From assembly GCA_030638385.1 (NCBI GenBank), contig DAOWES010000279.1:1-6166 (forward strand): 6,166 nt of DNA, read 5' to 3'. This document shows, piece by piece, positions 1-6,083 of this stretch (position 1 is the stretch's first letter; each line of letters starts with the position of its first letter). The notes below the pieces were generated by a model. It did no database searches, had not been told where the DNA came from, and saw only the letters and a program-made list of their open reading frames with translations. This DNA is from Candidatus Cloacimonadota bacterium. Lineage in GTDB: Bacteria > Cloacimonadota > Cloacimonadia > Cloacimonadales > TCS61. The translations under genes were made by a program, and so were the position numbers.

Positions 1-80
1 AAAATGAATTTTAAAATTGTAGTATGTTAAATGAAATCGTATAACAAGCGTGTCAGCGGTTCAGTCTCGTGGTTTGTTTC

Positions 81-103
81 GCCTGAATCGTACCGATTCA
101 GGC
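81..103. repeat. Perfect 10-bp hairpin inside attC-like site 1
   Basis: GCCTGAATCG (81-90) and CGATTCAGGC (94-103) are exact reverse complements around a 3-base TAC loop. No T-run follows on the + strand, so an intrinsic terminator is unlikely. It sits in the centre of the larger imperfect palindrome and probably forms part of its single-strand fold. Confidence 0.8.
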
Positions 104-122
104 TTGGTTTGGGTTTCGGGTT

Positions 123-139
123 GGGATCGTCCCGATCCC
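123..139. repeat. Perfect 7-bp hairpin inside attC-like site 1
   Basis: GGGATCG (123-129) and CGATCCC (133-139) pair exactly around a TCC loop. The central ATCGTCCCGAT differs by one base from ATCGTACCGAT in the hairpin at 81-103, so the two may be related small palindromes arranged in tandem. Confidence 0.75.
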
Positions 140-168
140 GCCGCAGACGCAGACCGTTACGTGAAATT

Positions 169-174
169 AGGAGG
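169..174 (+). promoter_or_regulatory. Ribosome binding site of the SIR2 gene
   Basis: AGGAGG lies 4 bases upstream of the ATG at 179 and is a perfect anti-SD match, unlike the weak or absent SD sequences of the Bat operon genes in this window. It starts 7 bases after the right half-site of attC-like site 1, so it would travel with the cassette. Confidence 0.85.
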
Positions 175-178
175 TTAA

Positions 179-1300
179 ATGGATAGAGAAGTTAGTTCAA
201 TTAGTACATTATTAAAAATCATTGAGAATTATTCAAAATTAAATCAACTGAAATTAGATGAAACAAATTACAAAGATTTAATTGAAAAACTACCAGAATC
301 TAAGTCTATTAGTAAAAAACAATCAATTTTGAACTTAAACAAAGCATATCAAAGTGAGACGTTAGTACTTGTTTTAGGTGCTGGAATTTCAATTGATTTT
401 GGCACACTTTCTTGGACTGACTTGCTTCAAAATCTTATGGTTCACACTATAGAAAAAGAAAAAACAATTTCAAATATTTTATCTAAATTATTTAATGATA
501 TTTTTTCACCAAACCCATTAATTGCAGGAAGATATTTGCAAAATTATTTTGATGAAAAAAACAAATCTTTTGAATCAATGGTTAGAAATGTATTATATTC
601 AACCGTTGATAAAGATAAATCATCTAATTTGTTAAATGAAATTGTAAAGTTATGTGCTGCTCCAGGAAGAAGTCCTAATCTAAATTCAATTATTACATAT
701 AATTTTGATGATATTTTAGAGTACAAACTTGATAAAACAGGTATGGATATTCCATTTAAATCAGTATTTGGAGTAGGGATTGATATAAAAAATAATGAAC
801 TTCCAATTTATCATGTTCATGGCTTTTTACCAGAACATAAAAAACTTTCTAAATCAAATCAAATTACTTTCGGTGAAAATAACTATCATCAACAATACAC
901 TGAGATTTATAGTTGGAACAATATTGTACAAATTAACAAATTTCGAGATAACACATGCTTATTTATTGGTAGTTCATTGTGTGATCCTAATATTAGAGCA
1001 TTATTAGATATAGCTTTAAAACAAAAAGGTAATAAGCGTAAACATCATTACATATTCAAAAAGAGAATTAATATTGATTCTTTGAAAAACGATTTACAGA
1101 AAGCATTAGATTCTCATGACATAAAGGATGAAAAAGTGAAAGCTGATCTTAACTTTAATGAAACCATAACATTCTTAAATGAAATTTATGAAAGATTTGA
1201 AGAAAATGATTCAGCATCCTTTGGCGTACAGACAATATGGATTACTAACTGGGATGAAATTCCAGAAATTTTGAAAAAGATGCGAGAAAGCATCACCTAA
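179..1300 (+). CDS. SIR2-family protein (probable NAD+-hydrolysing defence effector)
   Basis: This 373-residue protein has a SIR2-like Rossmann core. The NAD-binding glycine motif GAGIS is at residues 67-71, after a hydrophobic strand (TLVLVL). TYNFDD at 173-178 matches the TTNYDD/TQNxD segment, HVHG at 212-215 supplies the probable catalytic histidine (H214), and GSSLCDPNIRALLD at 264-277 matches the GxSLxDPN signature of bacterial SIR2_2-type proteins. About 55 helical residues precede the core and about 90 follow it. No signal peptide or membrane segment is seen, so it should be cytoplasmic. Proteins with this domain act in anti-phage systems as NADases that deplete NAD+ on infection (DSR, Thoeris ThsA, SIR2-HerA, SIR2-Argonaute). 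Which type this belongs to cannot be told: no partner such as HerA, Argonaute or ThsB is in view. The start is fixed by the AGGAGG at 169-174. The stop codon lies inside the left half-site of attC-like site 2, as is usual for cassette genes. The family call is firm; the defence role is inferred. Confidence 0.88.
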   Translation: MDREVSSISTLLKIIENYSKLNQLKLDETNYKDLIEKLPESKSISKKQSILNLNKAYQSETLVLVLGAGISIDFGTLSWTDLLQNLMVHTIEKEKTISNILSKLFNDIFSPNPLIAGRYLQNYFDEKNKSFESMVRNVLYSTVDKDKSSNLLNEIVKLCAAPGRSPNLNSIITYNFDDILEYKLDKTGMDIPFKSVFGVGIDIKNNELPIYHVHGFLPEHKKLSKSNQITFGENNYHQQYTEIYSWNNIVQINKFRDNTCLFIGSSLCDPNIRALLDIALKQKGNKRKHHYIFKKRINIDSLKNDLQKALDSHDIKDEKVKADLNFNETITFLNEIYERFEENDSASFGVQTIWITNWDEIPEILKKMRESIT

Positions 1301-1346
1301 CAAGCGTGCCAGCGGCTAATGTCGCCGCGCACGCCAACCATTATGC
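1295..1346 (+). repeat. attC-like recombination site 2, overlapping the SIR2 gene stop
   Basis: ACCTAAC (1295-1301) fits the R'' consensus RYYYAAC exactly and contains the stop codon of the preceding gene. GCGTGC (1304-1309) pairs with GCACGC (1329-1334) and GCGGC (1312-1316) with GCCGC (1324-1328), leaving a 2-base CA bulge on the left arm only and a 7-base loop. The right end is ATTATGC (1340-1346), one base from the common attC half-site GTTATGC: the conserved G is an A. At 52 bases it is short for an attC. The left 18 bases match site 1 with one mismatch. No T-run follows the stem, which argues against a plain terminator. Confidence 0.55.
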
Positions 1347-1380
1347 ATACAGATTTTGGAGTGACAGAATTGACGTAAAA

Positions 1381-1385
1381 GGGAG
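1381..1385 (+). promoter_or_regulatory. Ribosome binding site deciding the TPR-protein start
   Basis: GGGAG lies 2 bases before the ATG at 1388 and 5 bases before the ATG at 1391. The second spacing is normal and the first is too short, so 1391 is the preferred start of the two adjacent ATG codons. Confidence 0.65.
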
Positions 1386-1390
1386 ATATG

Positions 1391-2404
1391 ATGAAAGGAA
1401 AAATATTGATAGTAACGTTTATACTAATATTTGGTAATTTATACTGCCAAATAGATTCATTACTTGTTAAGTCATTAAATAATAATGTGTTAAGTTTAGA
1501 ACAAAAAGTTAGTCAGGTAATTTCGAACCAAATAAACTATAAAATTGAAAAGGATCTATTAAAAGAGACATATTCCAATAATTATGGCAGAATTCAGTTA
1601 ATTATATCTATAGTCCTTGGTCTAATTACTCTCTTTGGAATATTTGGCATTAGCAGTATAAATAGGATTAAAAAGGACTATGAAAAAGAATTAAAAGAAT
1701 TTAGAGAATTAAAAACTAAATTTGAAAATGACTATAACAAATTGAATGAAAACCAAGAAGCTATTGATAAACAGATTAGTGAACTTAATATTGTAAATCA
1801 AGAACAGGACGTAAAACTTAAAATTTTAGAGATAAAAGAAAAGGCAGGTGATTTCATCTCAATTAGAAATTATATATATGCTTTGGAGTATGTCAATATA
1901 GGGTTGAACCTAGAGAAAGATAATATTTCATTACTTGATATAAAAGCACTGATTTATACCAGGATGCAAGAATATGATAAGGCTGTTGATACTCAAAAAG
2001 AAATTTTATGTATTGAGAGTGATAACGTAAGTGCAATCCAAGAATTAGCTGAGTTATATTTATTAACTAATCGCCAAGAAGACTTCTCAGAATTCAGAAA
2101 TCAGAATAAAAATATCCTAGCGATAAACAGTAATAATATTCTTTCAATTTTGCTTGAAGTCCTTTATCAATATAATCAAAAAGACATCGAGGAGATTGAT
2201 AAATATACTAATCAAATATTACAGGGTTTGGATGAAAATGAAAGAAAGAAGGTATGTGATTGGGAATTTTCTGATATTCGAAATGCAATTAAAAATGATC
2301 AAAATAGTGAGTTAAGAAAACATCTAGAATGTTTTATAAAGATTGTTAGTGGTCAAATGAGCAAAAAAGAATATCAACTCCAATTGGAGAAAGGAAAAGT
2401 ATGA
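1391..2404 (+). CDS. Membrane-anchored coiled-coil/TPR-repeat protein, function unknown
   Basis: The protein has 337 residues from the preferred ATG (338 from the ATG at 1388). It opens with MKGKILIVTFILIFGNLYC, a likely signal peptide or signal anchor. The cysteine is not in a good lipobox, because tyrosine precedes it. A short polar region follows, then one transmembrane segment at about residues 69-88 (LIISIVLGLITLFGIFGI). Residues about 95-150 are rich in K, E, L and N with heptad character and probably form a coiled coil. About 152-240 look like divergent TPR repeats (YALEYVNIGLNLEKDN, YDKAVDTQKEILCIESDN). The C-terminal 100 residues are helical with no recognised motif. No enzymatic signature is visible. 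TPR proteins usually scaffold or sense partners. If the N-terminal segment is cleaved, the coiled coil and TPR part would be cytoplasmic. The gene lies between attC-like sites 2 and 3, so it is probably its own cassette rather than a partner of the SIR2 gene, though joint action cannot be excluded. Confidence 0.75.
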   Translation: MKGKILIVTFILIFGNLYCQIDSLLVKSLNNNVLSLEQKVSQVISNQINYKIEKDLLKETYSNNYGRIQLIISIVLGLITLFGIFGISSINRIKKDYEKELKEFRELKTKFENDYNKLNENQEAIDKQISELNIVNQEQDVKLKILEIKEKAGDFISIRNYIYALEYVNIGLNLEKDNISLLDIKALIYTRMQEYDKAVDTQKEILCIESDNVSAIQELAELYLLTNRQEDFSEFRNQNKNILAINSNNILSILLEVLYQYNQKDIEEIDKYTNQILQGLDENERKKVCDWEFSDIRNAIKNDQNSELRKHLECFIKIVSGQMSKKEYQLQLEKGKV

Positions 2405-2432
2405 TAATAAATTGTACAATAAAACTATGTAT

Positions 2433-2557
2433 GCATAACATAGCTATCAACTTATCGGTTAGTTGTTTAGTCTGGTGTTGAATTATTCTGATTCAACAAG
2501 CTAGCTGGTTTGAAAAATAATCGCCGCAGTGGTACGTGGCATAGCCGAACATTAGAG
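2433..2557 (+). repeat. attC-like recombination site 3
   Basis: GCATAAC (2433-2439) resembles the R'' half-site and ATTAGAG (2551-2557) is a degenerate R' half-site. GCTAT (2443-2447) pairs with ATAGC (2541-2545) and CGG (2456-2458) with CCG (2524-2526). A strong hairpin sits in the centre. CGCCGCAG (2522-2529) is identical to the right arm of site 1 (139-146), and CGCCGC also starts the right arm of site 2 (1323-1328). Its length of 125 bases is nearly that of site 1 (124). It is the weakest of the three because its outer stem is short and its arms contain mismatches. It begins 28 bases after the TPR gene ends. Confidence 0.4.
2476..2498. repeat. 8-bp perfect hairpin inside attC-like site 3
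   Basis: TGTTGAAT (2476-2483) pairs exactly with ATTCAACA (2491-2498) around a 7-base loop. It occupies the position of the variable terminal structure in site 3, as the hairpins at 81-103 and 123-139 do in site 1. No T-run follows. Confidence 0.7.
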
Positions 2558-2584
2558 GGGACTGTCCACACTTTGTTTTACTTT

Positions 2585-2625
2585 TCGCCCTTCGCCCTTT
2601 CCCGATAGATCGGGACTCAGGGTGA
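2585..2625. repeat. Two-tier intergenic palindrome with 7-base tandem duplication
   Basis: TCCCGAT (2600-2606) and ATCGGGA (2609-2615) form an inner 7-bp stem with a 2-base centre. TCGCCCT (2592-2598) and AGGGTGA (2619-2625) form an outer 7-bp stem with one G-T wobble. TCGCCCT is also duplicated directly at 2585-2591. The element lies between convergent genes, where a bidirectional terminator could be expected, but neither strand has a T-run after the stem. A small dispersed palindromic repeat is the better reading. The rest of 2558-2674 shows no gene. Confidence 0.55.
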
Positions 2626-2674
2626 CATTTCATCTCGTCTCATATAAGATATTAGAAATTAGGATTTATTATAA

Positions 2675-3529
2675 TTATTCGTTATCTTTTCTAATCCGAA
2701 TAAATACTTCATCCATATTATCTAATAATTGCGGATCAAGTCGTTTGCCATTAAAATCAATTCCCCAATGTAAATGTGGCCCGGTTGAACGTCCTGTATC
2801 ACCAAGCTTTCCGATGATATCACCGGTTTGCACAGAATCACCCAATTCTACTAGATTTTCAGATAAATGAATGTAGATGGAACTGAGCCCATAGCCATGA
2901 TCGATTAGCACAAATTTCCCATTATAGAAATAATGCCCGGAGAGAGCAACAATGCCGGCATTCATTGCCATTACCGGCGTTCCGATGGGCTTTACAATAT
3001 CAATTCCATTGTGTGGTCTTTTGGGTACTTTATTGATGATTCTTTGGCTTCCAAAAACACTACTAATGTGTCCGCCAATTACAGCTCTGGAAAACTTATC
3101 GCAAATATTTATGCGCTCGTTAGATACAATTTTATCGCGTGTTTTTCTTAATATACGCGCTTCTGAATTTATTCTGGCGGTTAATTCTAAATCCGGTTTT
3201 TCATAATATTGTTTTTTCGATTTTGGTAGAGTAATCTCTTGGATATCATATTTTTGTGCTTTAATGGCAAATTTTTGTGAAATCATTTCGCCATTTTTCA
3301 ACACAAAAGTGATAATATGGTTTAATTTCTCATCACGGTCGAAGCCGATGAAGAATTGGTTATCACTGATTTGGATAGGTTTGTAATCGAAGAAAACGTT
3401 TTCCACATCATTTGAAACTTTTCCCAGCATTAAGCCACCTTGCTCGGGGCTTCCGCAAAGCAGAAAAATATCTTCAGCACCTAATAAAATTGGCAATAAC
3501 AAGAAGATGATTATTTTAAAAGTTCGCAT
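2675..3529 (-). CDS. M23/LytM-family peptidoglycan endopeptidase, exported
   Basis: This 284-residue protein begins MRTFKIIIFLLLPILLGAED, a clear signal peptide, so it acts outside the inner membrane. Residues about 20-150 form a strand-rich N-terminal region without a family I recognise. The C-terminal M23 domain (about 150-270) has every key residue: H173 and D177 of HNGID (zinc), H221 in YIHLS, and HLH at 252-254 (H252 catalytic, H254 zinc) in the GPHLHWG signature. The family cleaves peptide cross-links of murein, and the intact residues suggest an active enzyme rather than an EnvC-like activator. The ATG at 3529 lies 4 bases after the batE stop. The frame is open further upstream to a TTG at 3571 inside batE, but that start would bury the signal peptide. 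The gene is the last of the operon, so its expression should follow batD and batE. The exact substrate is unknown. Confidence 0.9.
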   Translation of the reverse strand: MRTFKIIIFLLLPILLGAEDIFLLCGSPEQGGLMLGKVSNDVENVFFDYKPIQISDNQFFIGFDRDEKLNHIITFVLKNGEMISQKFAIKAQKYDIQEITLPKSKKQYYEKPDLELTARINSEARILRKTRDKIVSNERINICDKFSRAVIGGHISSVFGSQRIINKVPKRPHNGIDIVKPIGTPVMAMNAGIVALSGHYFYNGKFVLIDHGYGLSSIYIHLSENLVELGDSVQTGDIIGKLGDTGRSTGPHLHWGIDFNGKRLDPQLLDNMDEVFIRIRKDNE

Positions 3530-3533
3530 GATT

Positions 3534-4310
3534 CTATCTGATGCTGACCTTTGCAAAAGTATCGGCAACAATCCAACCTCCGATTCCGTTTGAAAGCTTT
3601 ATTAAAGCCCAACCATTTTGCTCTTTTTCAATAGTGAAAATCATTCCTTCATGAATAGTGAAAACTCGCGTGAATTCTGTATTTGGTCCGCTAAAACCTA
3701 TGGCAGTATCGGCAAGTAAAACAGCTGTAGAAATATTGTCGTAGGCCGAAAGTTTGATATTGGAGATTATACCCACAAGAATTAAAAAAACTGCTAAAAC
3801 AGTAATGATGAAATAAGGTACAACTCGATCTTTTTGGGCAAAGCGATGAATGATAATGTGAATAATGAAAATGATCATTCCTATGATAATTAGTGAGATA
3901 AATGCTAAACTATTTAACGAAATATTGGAAATCAATGAAGCAAAGAATTTACTAATTAAATTATCTTTTGCTACTGTTTGCTTATCTTTTGTTTGAGTAA
4001 GTAAAAATTCTAAGTTACGCTTTGCTTTTCTATTTGCAGAATCTACTTTTAATGCTTTTTTCATATATAAAATTGCATTGCCTATCTGGCCGATACGATA
4101 ATAACAATTTCCAATATTATAAAATAGATCTGTGTTTATGTAACCTTCGTTATTTAGCTTTAGAAAACTGTCCAAAGCTTGCTGGTATTCATGATTTTGA
4201 TAATGTGTGTTTGCTTCGGTAACCACAACATCTGTATTGGCAAAAGCGCTAATGGCAATTGCAACTAATACTAAAAAGATGATAGTTTTTTTCACTTTTG
4301 TTAACCTCAT
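3534..4310 (-). CDS. batE: BatE-like TPR/SH3 membrane protein of the aerotolerance operon
   Basis: This is a 258-residue protein with a signal peptide (residues about 1-25, ending AISAFA) and TPR repeats at about 28-104, including LFYNIGNCYYRIGQIGNAI and the typical ALKVDSANRKAKRNLEF segment. Two transmembrane helices follow (about 136-154 and 164-182), then a C-terminal SH3-like domain (about 195-257) ending GGWIVADTFAKV. This order is typical of BatE. Bat proteins accompany MoxR and VWA-domain proteins in a membrane complex linked to oxygen and stress tolerance; the molecular role is not settled. The ATG lies 3 bases after batD, whose gene ends in a double stop TAATAA. No SD precedes this ATG, but TGAGG (4309-4305) sits 9 bases before an in-frame GTG at 4295-4293, which would give a protein starting MKKTIIFLVL. 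Either start keeps the signal peptide. Confidence 0.88.
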   Translation of the reverse strand: MRLTKVKKTIIFLVLVAIAISAFANTDVVVTEANTHYQNHEYQQALDSFLKLNNEGYINTDLFYNIGNCYYRIGQIGNAILYMKKALKVDSANRKAKRNLEFLLTQTKDKQTVAKDNLISKFFASLISNISLNSLAFISLIIIGMIIFIIHIIIHRFAQKDRVVPYFIITVLAVFLILVGIISNIKLSAYDNISTAVLLADTAIGFSGPNTEFTRVFTIHEGMIFTIEKEQNGWALIKLSNGIGGWIVADTFAKVSIR

Positions 4311-4313
4311 TTA

Positions 4314-6083
4314 TTAAAACTTTAGCTTAGAAAGTTCTGCCACAGCGTTTTGCAACAGTTCCAAATGTTGGATGATTTTATCGGAAGAAAATCCACCCGG
4401 CATAAAGCGTGCTTGATTGCAAGTCTCAAATATTTGCTCAATTTGCTGATATAGTTTAGCCGGAACTTGTTTTTCCGAAAGCTTGCTTACCATTTTTTCG
4501 GTAGTTGAACCTCGGGGAATGTGCATTTTATCTGCCAGGAAATTTGCTAACCCAAGTTGAGCAGCTCCGTAAAACTGTTGGTTATTTGTTTTAGCGTGAT
4601 TAGTGGCTTCTTTCATATATTTGCGTAATATTTTATTAGCTGTTTTGGAGCGATAATAATTTTGGTTGGAAGATAATTTATTTTGTTCTTTTTTGTAGAT
4701 AAAAGAAATTGGAATAGTTAGTAACATTAGTAAAACTGTTAGCCAATATCCCCAAGATTTGAAGGTAATTAGATTGTTTTCCAATTTTTCAATATTAACC
4801 AAAAAGCCGATGTCAGCACCTTCCATTTTCACAGTTGTTTGAGCTGAAGAGCTGGAAATGTAAGTGAGATCTCCTTTTGCAACATTCAAAGTAAAAGGCT
4901 TGGTTTTTATGGTGCGGAATTTCTCCGTATTGCTATCGAAAAAATTAAATGATATCGGAGGTATTTCTATATTGCCTTGCTCTTGAGCAATTACCAAATA
5001 TTTGATGGTCTTGCTGCCGGAGATTCCATTTTTATTTAAGTTTGTGGAAATTTCGGGATCTAAAAATCTTAAGTGATTTATGGCCGGAAGTTTGGGAATA
5101 TCGAATTGCTTGATGTTGCCGCTACCGGAAATTGCCAGAGTGTAGGTAAATGAATCTCCTACTTTTATTTGATCATCACTGATTTTGGCGTTGATTGTGA
5201 AATTTCCCACGCCGCCGGAATAATTTGCCGGAGTAGTAGGCAATTGTTTCACAATTATTGAAATTGGCTTACTAATAACGTTAAAGCGTTTTGTATTGCC
5301 AAAATCAAAGAAACTATTTGATTGAGTGCGGATATCAGCTAAAATTTCCAAAGCCGGAATTTTTAACTTTCCTGTTACATTTGGATATAGGGCAATAGTG
5401 CGCATTTTCATTGTGTTATAGCGCATGCCATTATAGGTTCGAGTATTAAAACTAATCTGAGTAGGCGTGTAGAGCTCTTCTTTCCAAAAACCTTTGAAAC
5501 TAGCATCTTCTCCATAAGAAAGATTGCTGATGTCATAACGTGAATATAGCACATACTCCACAATTATGGGCTCACCTTTGAAAATGTTTTTATCGGAAAC
5601 AATGGTTTTTATGAATAGATTATCCTCCACATTAGTGGAATTATTATTATTTGCTCTATTGAGATTTGTCGAGCTTGTTGCAGCTTTATTGGCAGAACCT
5701 GTAGTTACAGTTACGGTGATAGGTCGCGTGGTAAACAGCTTTCCTTTGTAATTGATTTGTACAGGCGGGATTATGAATTTCCCGCTTTTTTGTGGTTGTA
5801 AAGAGAAAGTAAATTTTTTGGTGATATTCGATTCCGCTTTTCCATTTACAAATTTATAGGAAGAAGAACTACCTGTCGAATAGCCAAGATTTCTAAAGTT
5901 CTTTATCGCAGGCAATTCCGGGGCGTTTACTTTTGTAGCATTAGATCCGGAAATCTCGATAGTTAATTTTAACCTGTCCATCAATCCGATAGTTGTTTGT
6001 TCAACATAACTTTCTACTTCTATTTCAGCCGCCATTAAATTGTAGCTGAATATAATGGCCAAAAATATTAGGATTTTTTTCAT
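4314..6083 (-). CDS. batD: BatD-like oxygen-tolerance membrane protein
   Basis: This 589-residue protein is of typical BatD length. A signal peptide (MKKILIFLAIIFSYNLMAA) is followed by a large extracytoplasmic region (about 20-440) of beta-rich, immunoglobulin-like repeats. The phrases PELPAIKNFRNLGYS (about 55-69) and IPKLPAINHLRFLDPE (about 329-344) are internal repeats of the BatD type, with a middle domain opening at FKGFWKEELYTP. A low-complexity N/T/S linker lies at about 131-152. One transmembrane helix (about 443-463) leads to a cytoplasmic tail of about 120 residues ending in the CNQARFMPGG segment typical of BatD C-termini. The family works with MoxR/BatA/BatB/BatC in the envelope; no enzymatic activity is known. 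The ATG at 6083 overlaps the stop of the upstream gene in TAATG, pointing to translational coupling. A TTG two codons earlier (6089) has GGGA 5 bases upstream but gives the less usual start MVMKK. Confidence 0.9.
   Translation of the reverse strand: MKKILIFLAIIFSYNLMAAEIEVESYVEQTTIGLMDRLKLTIEISGSNATKVNAPELPAIKNFRNLGYSTGSSSSYKFVNGKAESNITKKFTFSLQPQKSGKFIIPPVQINYKGKLFTTRPITVTVTTGSANKAATSSTNLNRANNNNSTNVEDNLFIKTIVSDKNIFKGEPIIVEYVLYSRYDISNLSYGEDASFKGFWKEELYTPTQISFNTRTYNGMRYNTMKMRTIALYPNVTGKLKIPALEILADIRTQSNSFFDFGNTKRFNVISKPISIIVKQLPTTPANYSGGVGNFTINAKISDDQIKVGDSFTYTLAISGSGNIKQFDIPKLPAINHLRFLDPEISTNLNKNGISGSKTIKYLVIAQEQGNIEIPPISFNFFDSNTEKFRTIKTKPFTLNVAKGDLTYISSSSAQTTVKMEGADIGFLVNIEKLENNLITFKSWGYWLTVLLMLLTIPISFIYKKEQNKLSSNQNYYRSKTANKILRKYMKEATNHAKTNNQQFYGAAQLGLANFLADKMHIPRGSTTEKMVSKLSEKQVPAKLYQQIEQIFETCNQARFMPGGFSSDKIIQHLELLQNAVAELSKLKF

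Larger units (their letters stand above)
39..162 (+). repeat. attC-like recombination site 1 (candidate integron cassette junction)
   Basis: The left end reads GTATAAC (39-45), close to the attC R'' consensus RYYYAAC. The right end reads GTTACGT (156-162), close to GTTRRRY, and TAAC pairs with GTTA. Inside, GCGT (48-51) pairs with ACGC (147-150) and GCGG (56-59) with CCGC (141-144), with two more bases on the left arm than on the right, as the extrahelical bases of attC sites would give. The 80-base centre carries two perfect hairpins, like the variable terminal structure of long attC sites. TAACAAGCGTGTCAGCGG (42-59) recurs at 1298-1315 with one mismatch. The 1-38 stretch upstream could be the tail of a previous cassette: one frame is open from 1 to a TAA at 28-30, but ten codons are too few to call a gene. 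The alternative is an unrelated dispersed palindromic repeat. Confidence 0.5.

Noticed and set aside
1..30. Tail of an upstream gene ending in TAA at 28-30
   Set aside because: Only nine sense codons are visible and other readings are equally possible. It is mentioned under site 1 but not called as a gene.
544..1007. Open frames inside the SIR2 gene (544-726 on -, 795-1007 on +)
   Set aside because: They overlap the conserved SIR2 motifs in other frames and lack ribosome binding sites.
1304..1334. GC-rich stem-loop after the SIR2 gene as an intrinsic terminator
   Set aside because: No T-run follows the stem, the left arm carries a 2-base bulge, and its sequence repeats at site 1, so a recombination-site reading fits better.
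1370..1375. TTGACG as a -35 promoter element for the TPR gene
   Set aside because: The matching -10 position would fall inside the coding region and no TATAAT-like sequence is present at 16-18 bases.
1439..1450. Lipoprotein signal in the TPR protein (NLYC)
   Set aside because: A lipobox needs a small residue before the cysteine; tyrosine there makes lipidation unlikely.
1..2557. CRISPR array or IS element as the source of the repeats
   Set aside because: Repeats are over 1 kb apart with genes between them, and no transposase gene or terminal inverted repeats bound the region.
2622..3206. Short + strand open frames opposite the M23 gene (2622-2870, 2933-3151, 2952-3206)
   Set aside because: They lie antisense to a gene with complete catalytic motifs, and their translations show no domain or SD.
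4022..5751. + strand open frames opposite batE (4022-4222) and batD (5566-5751)
   Set aside because: Both are shadows of well-supported genes, with no independent evidence.
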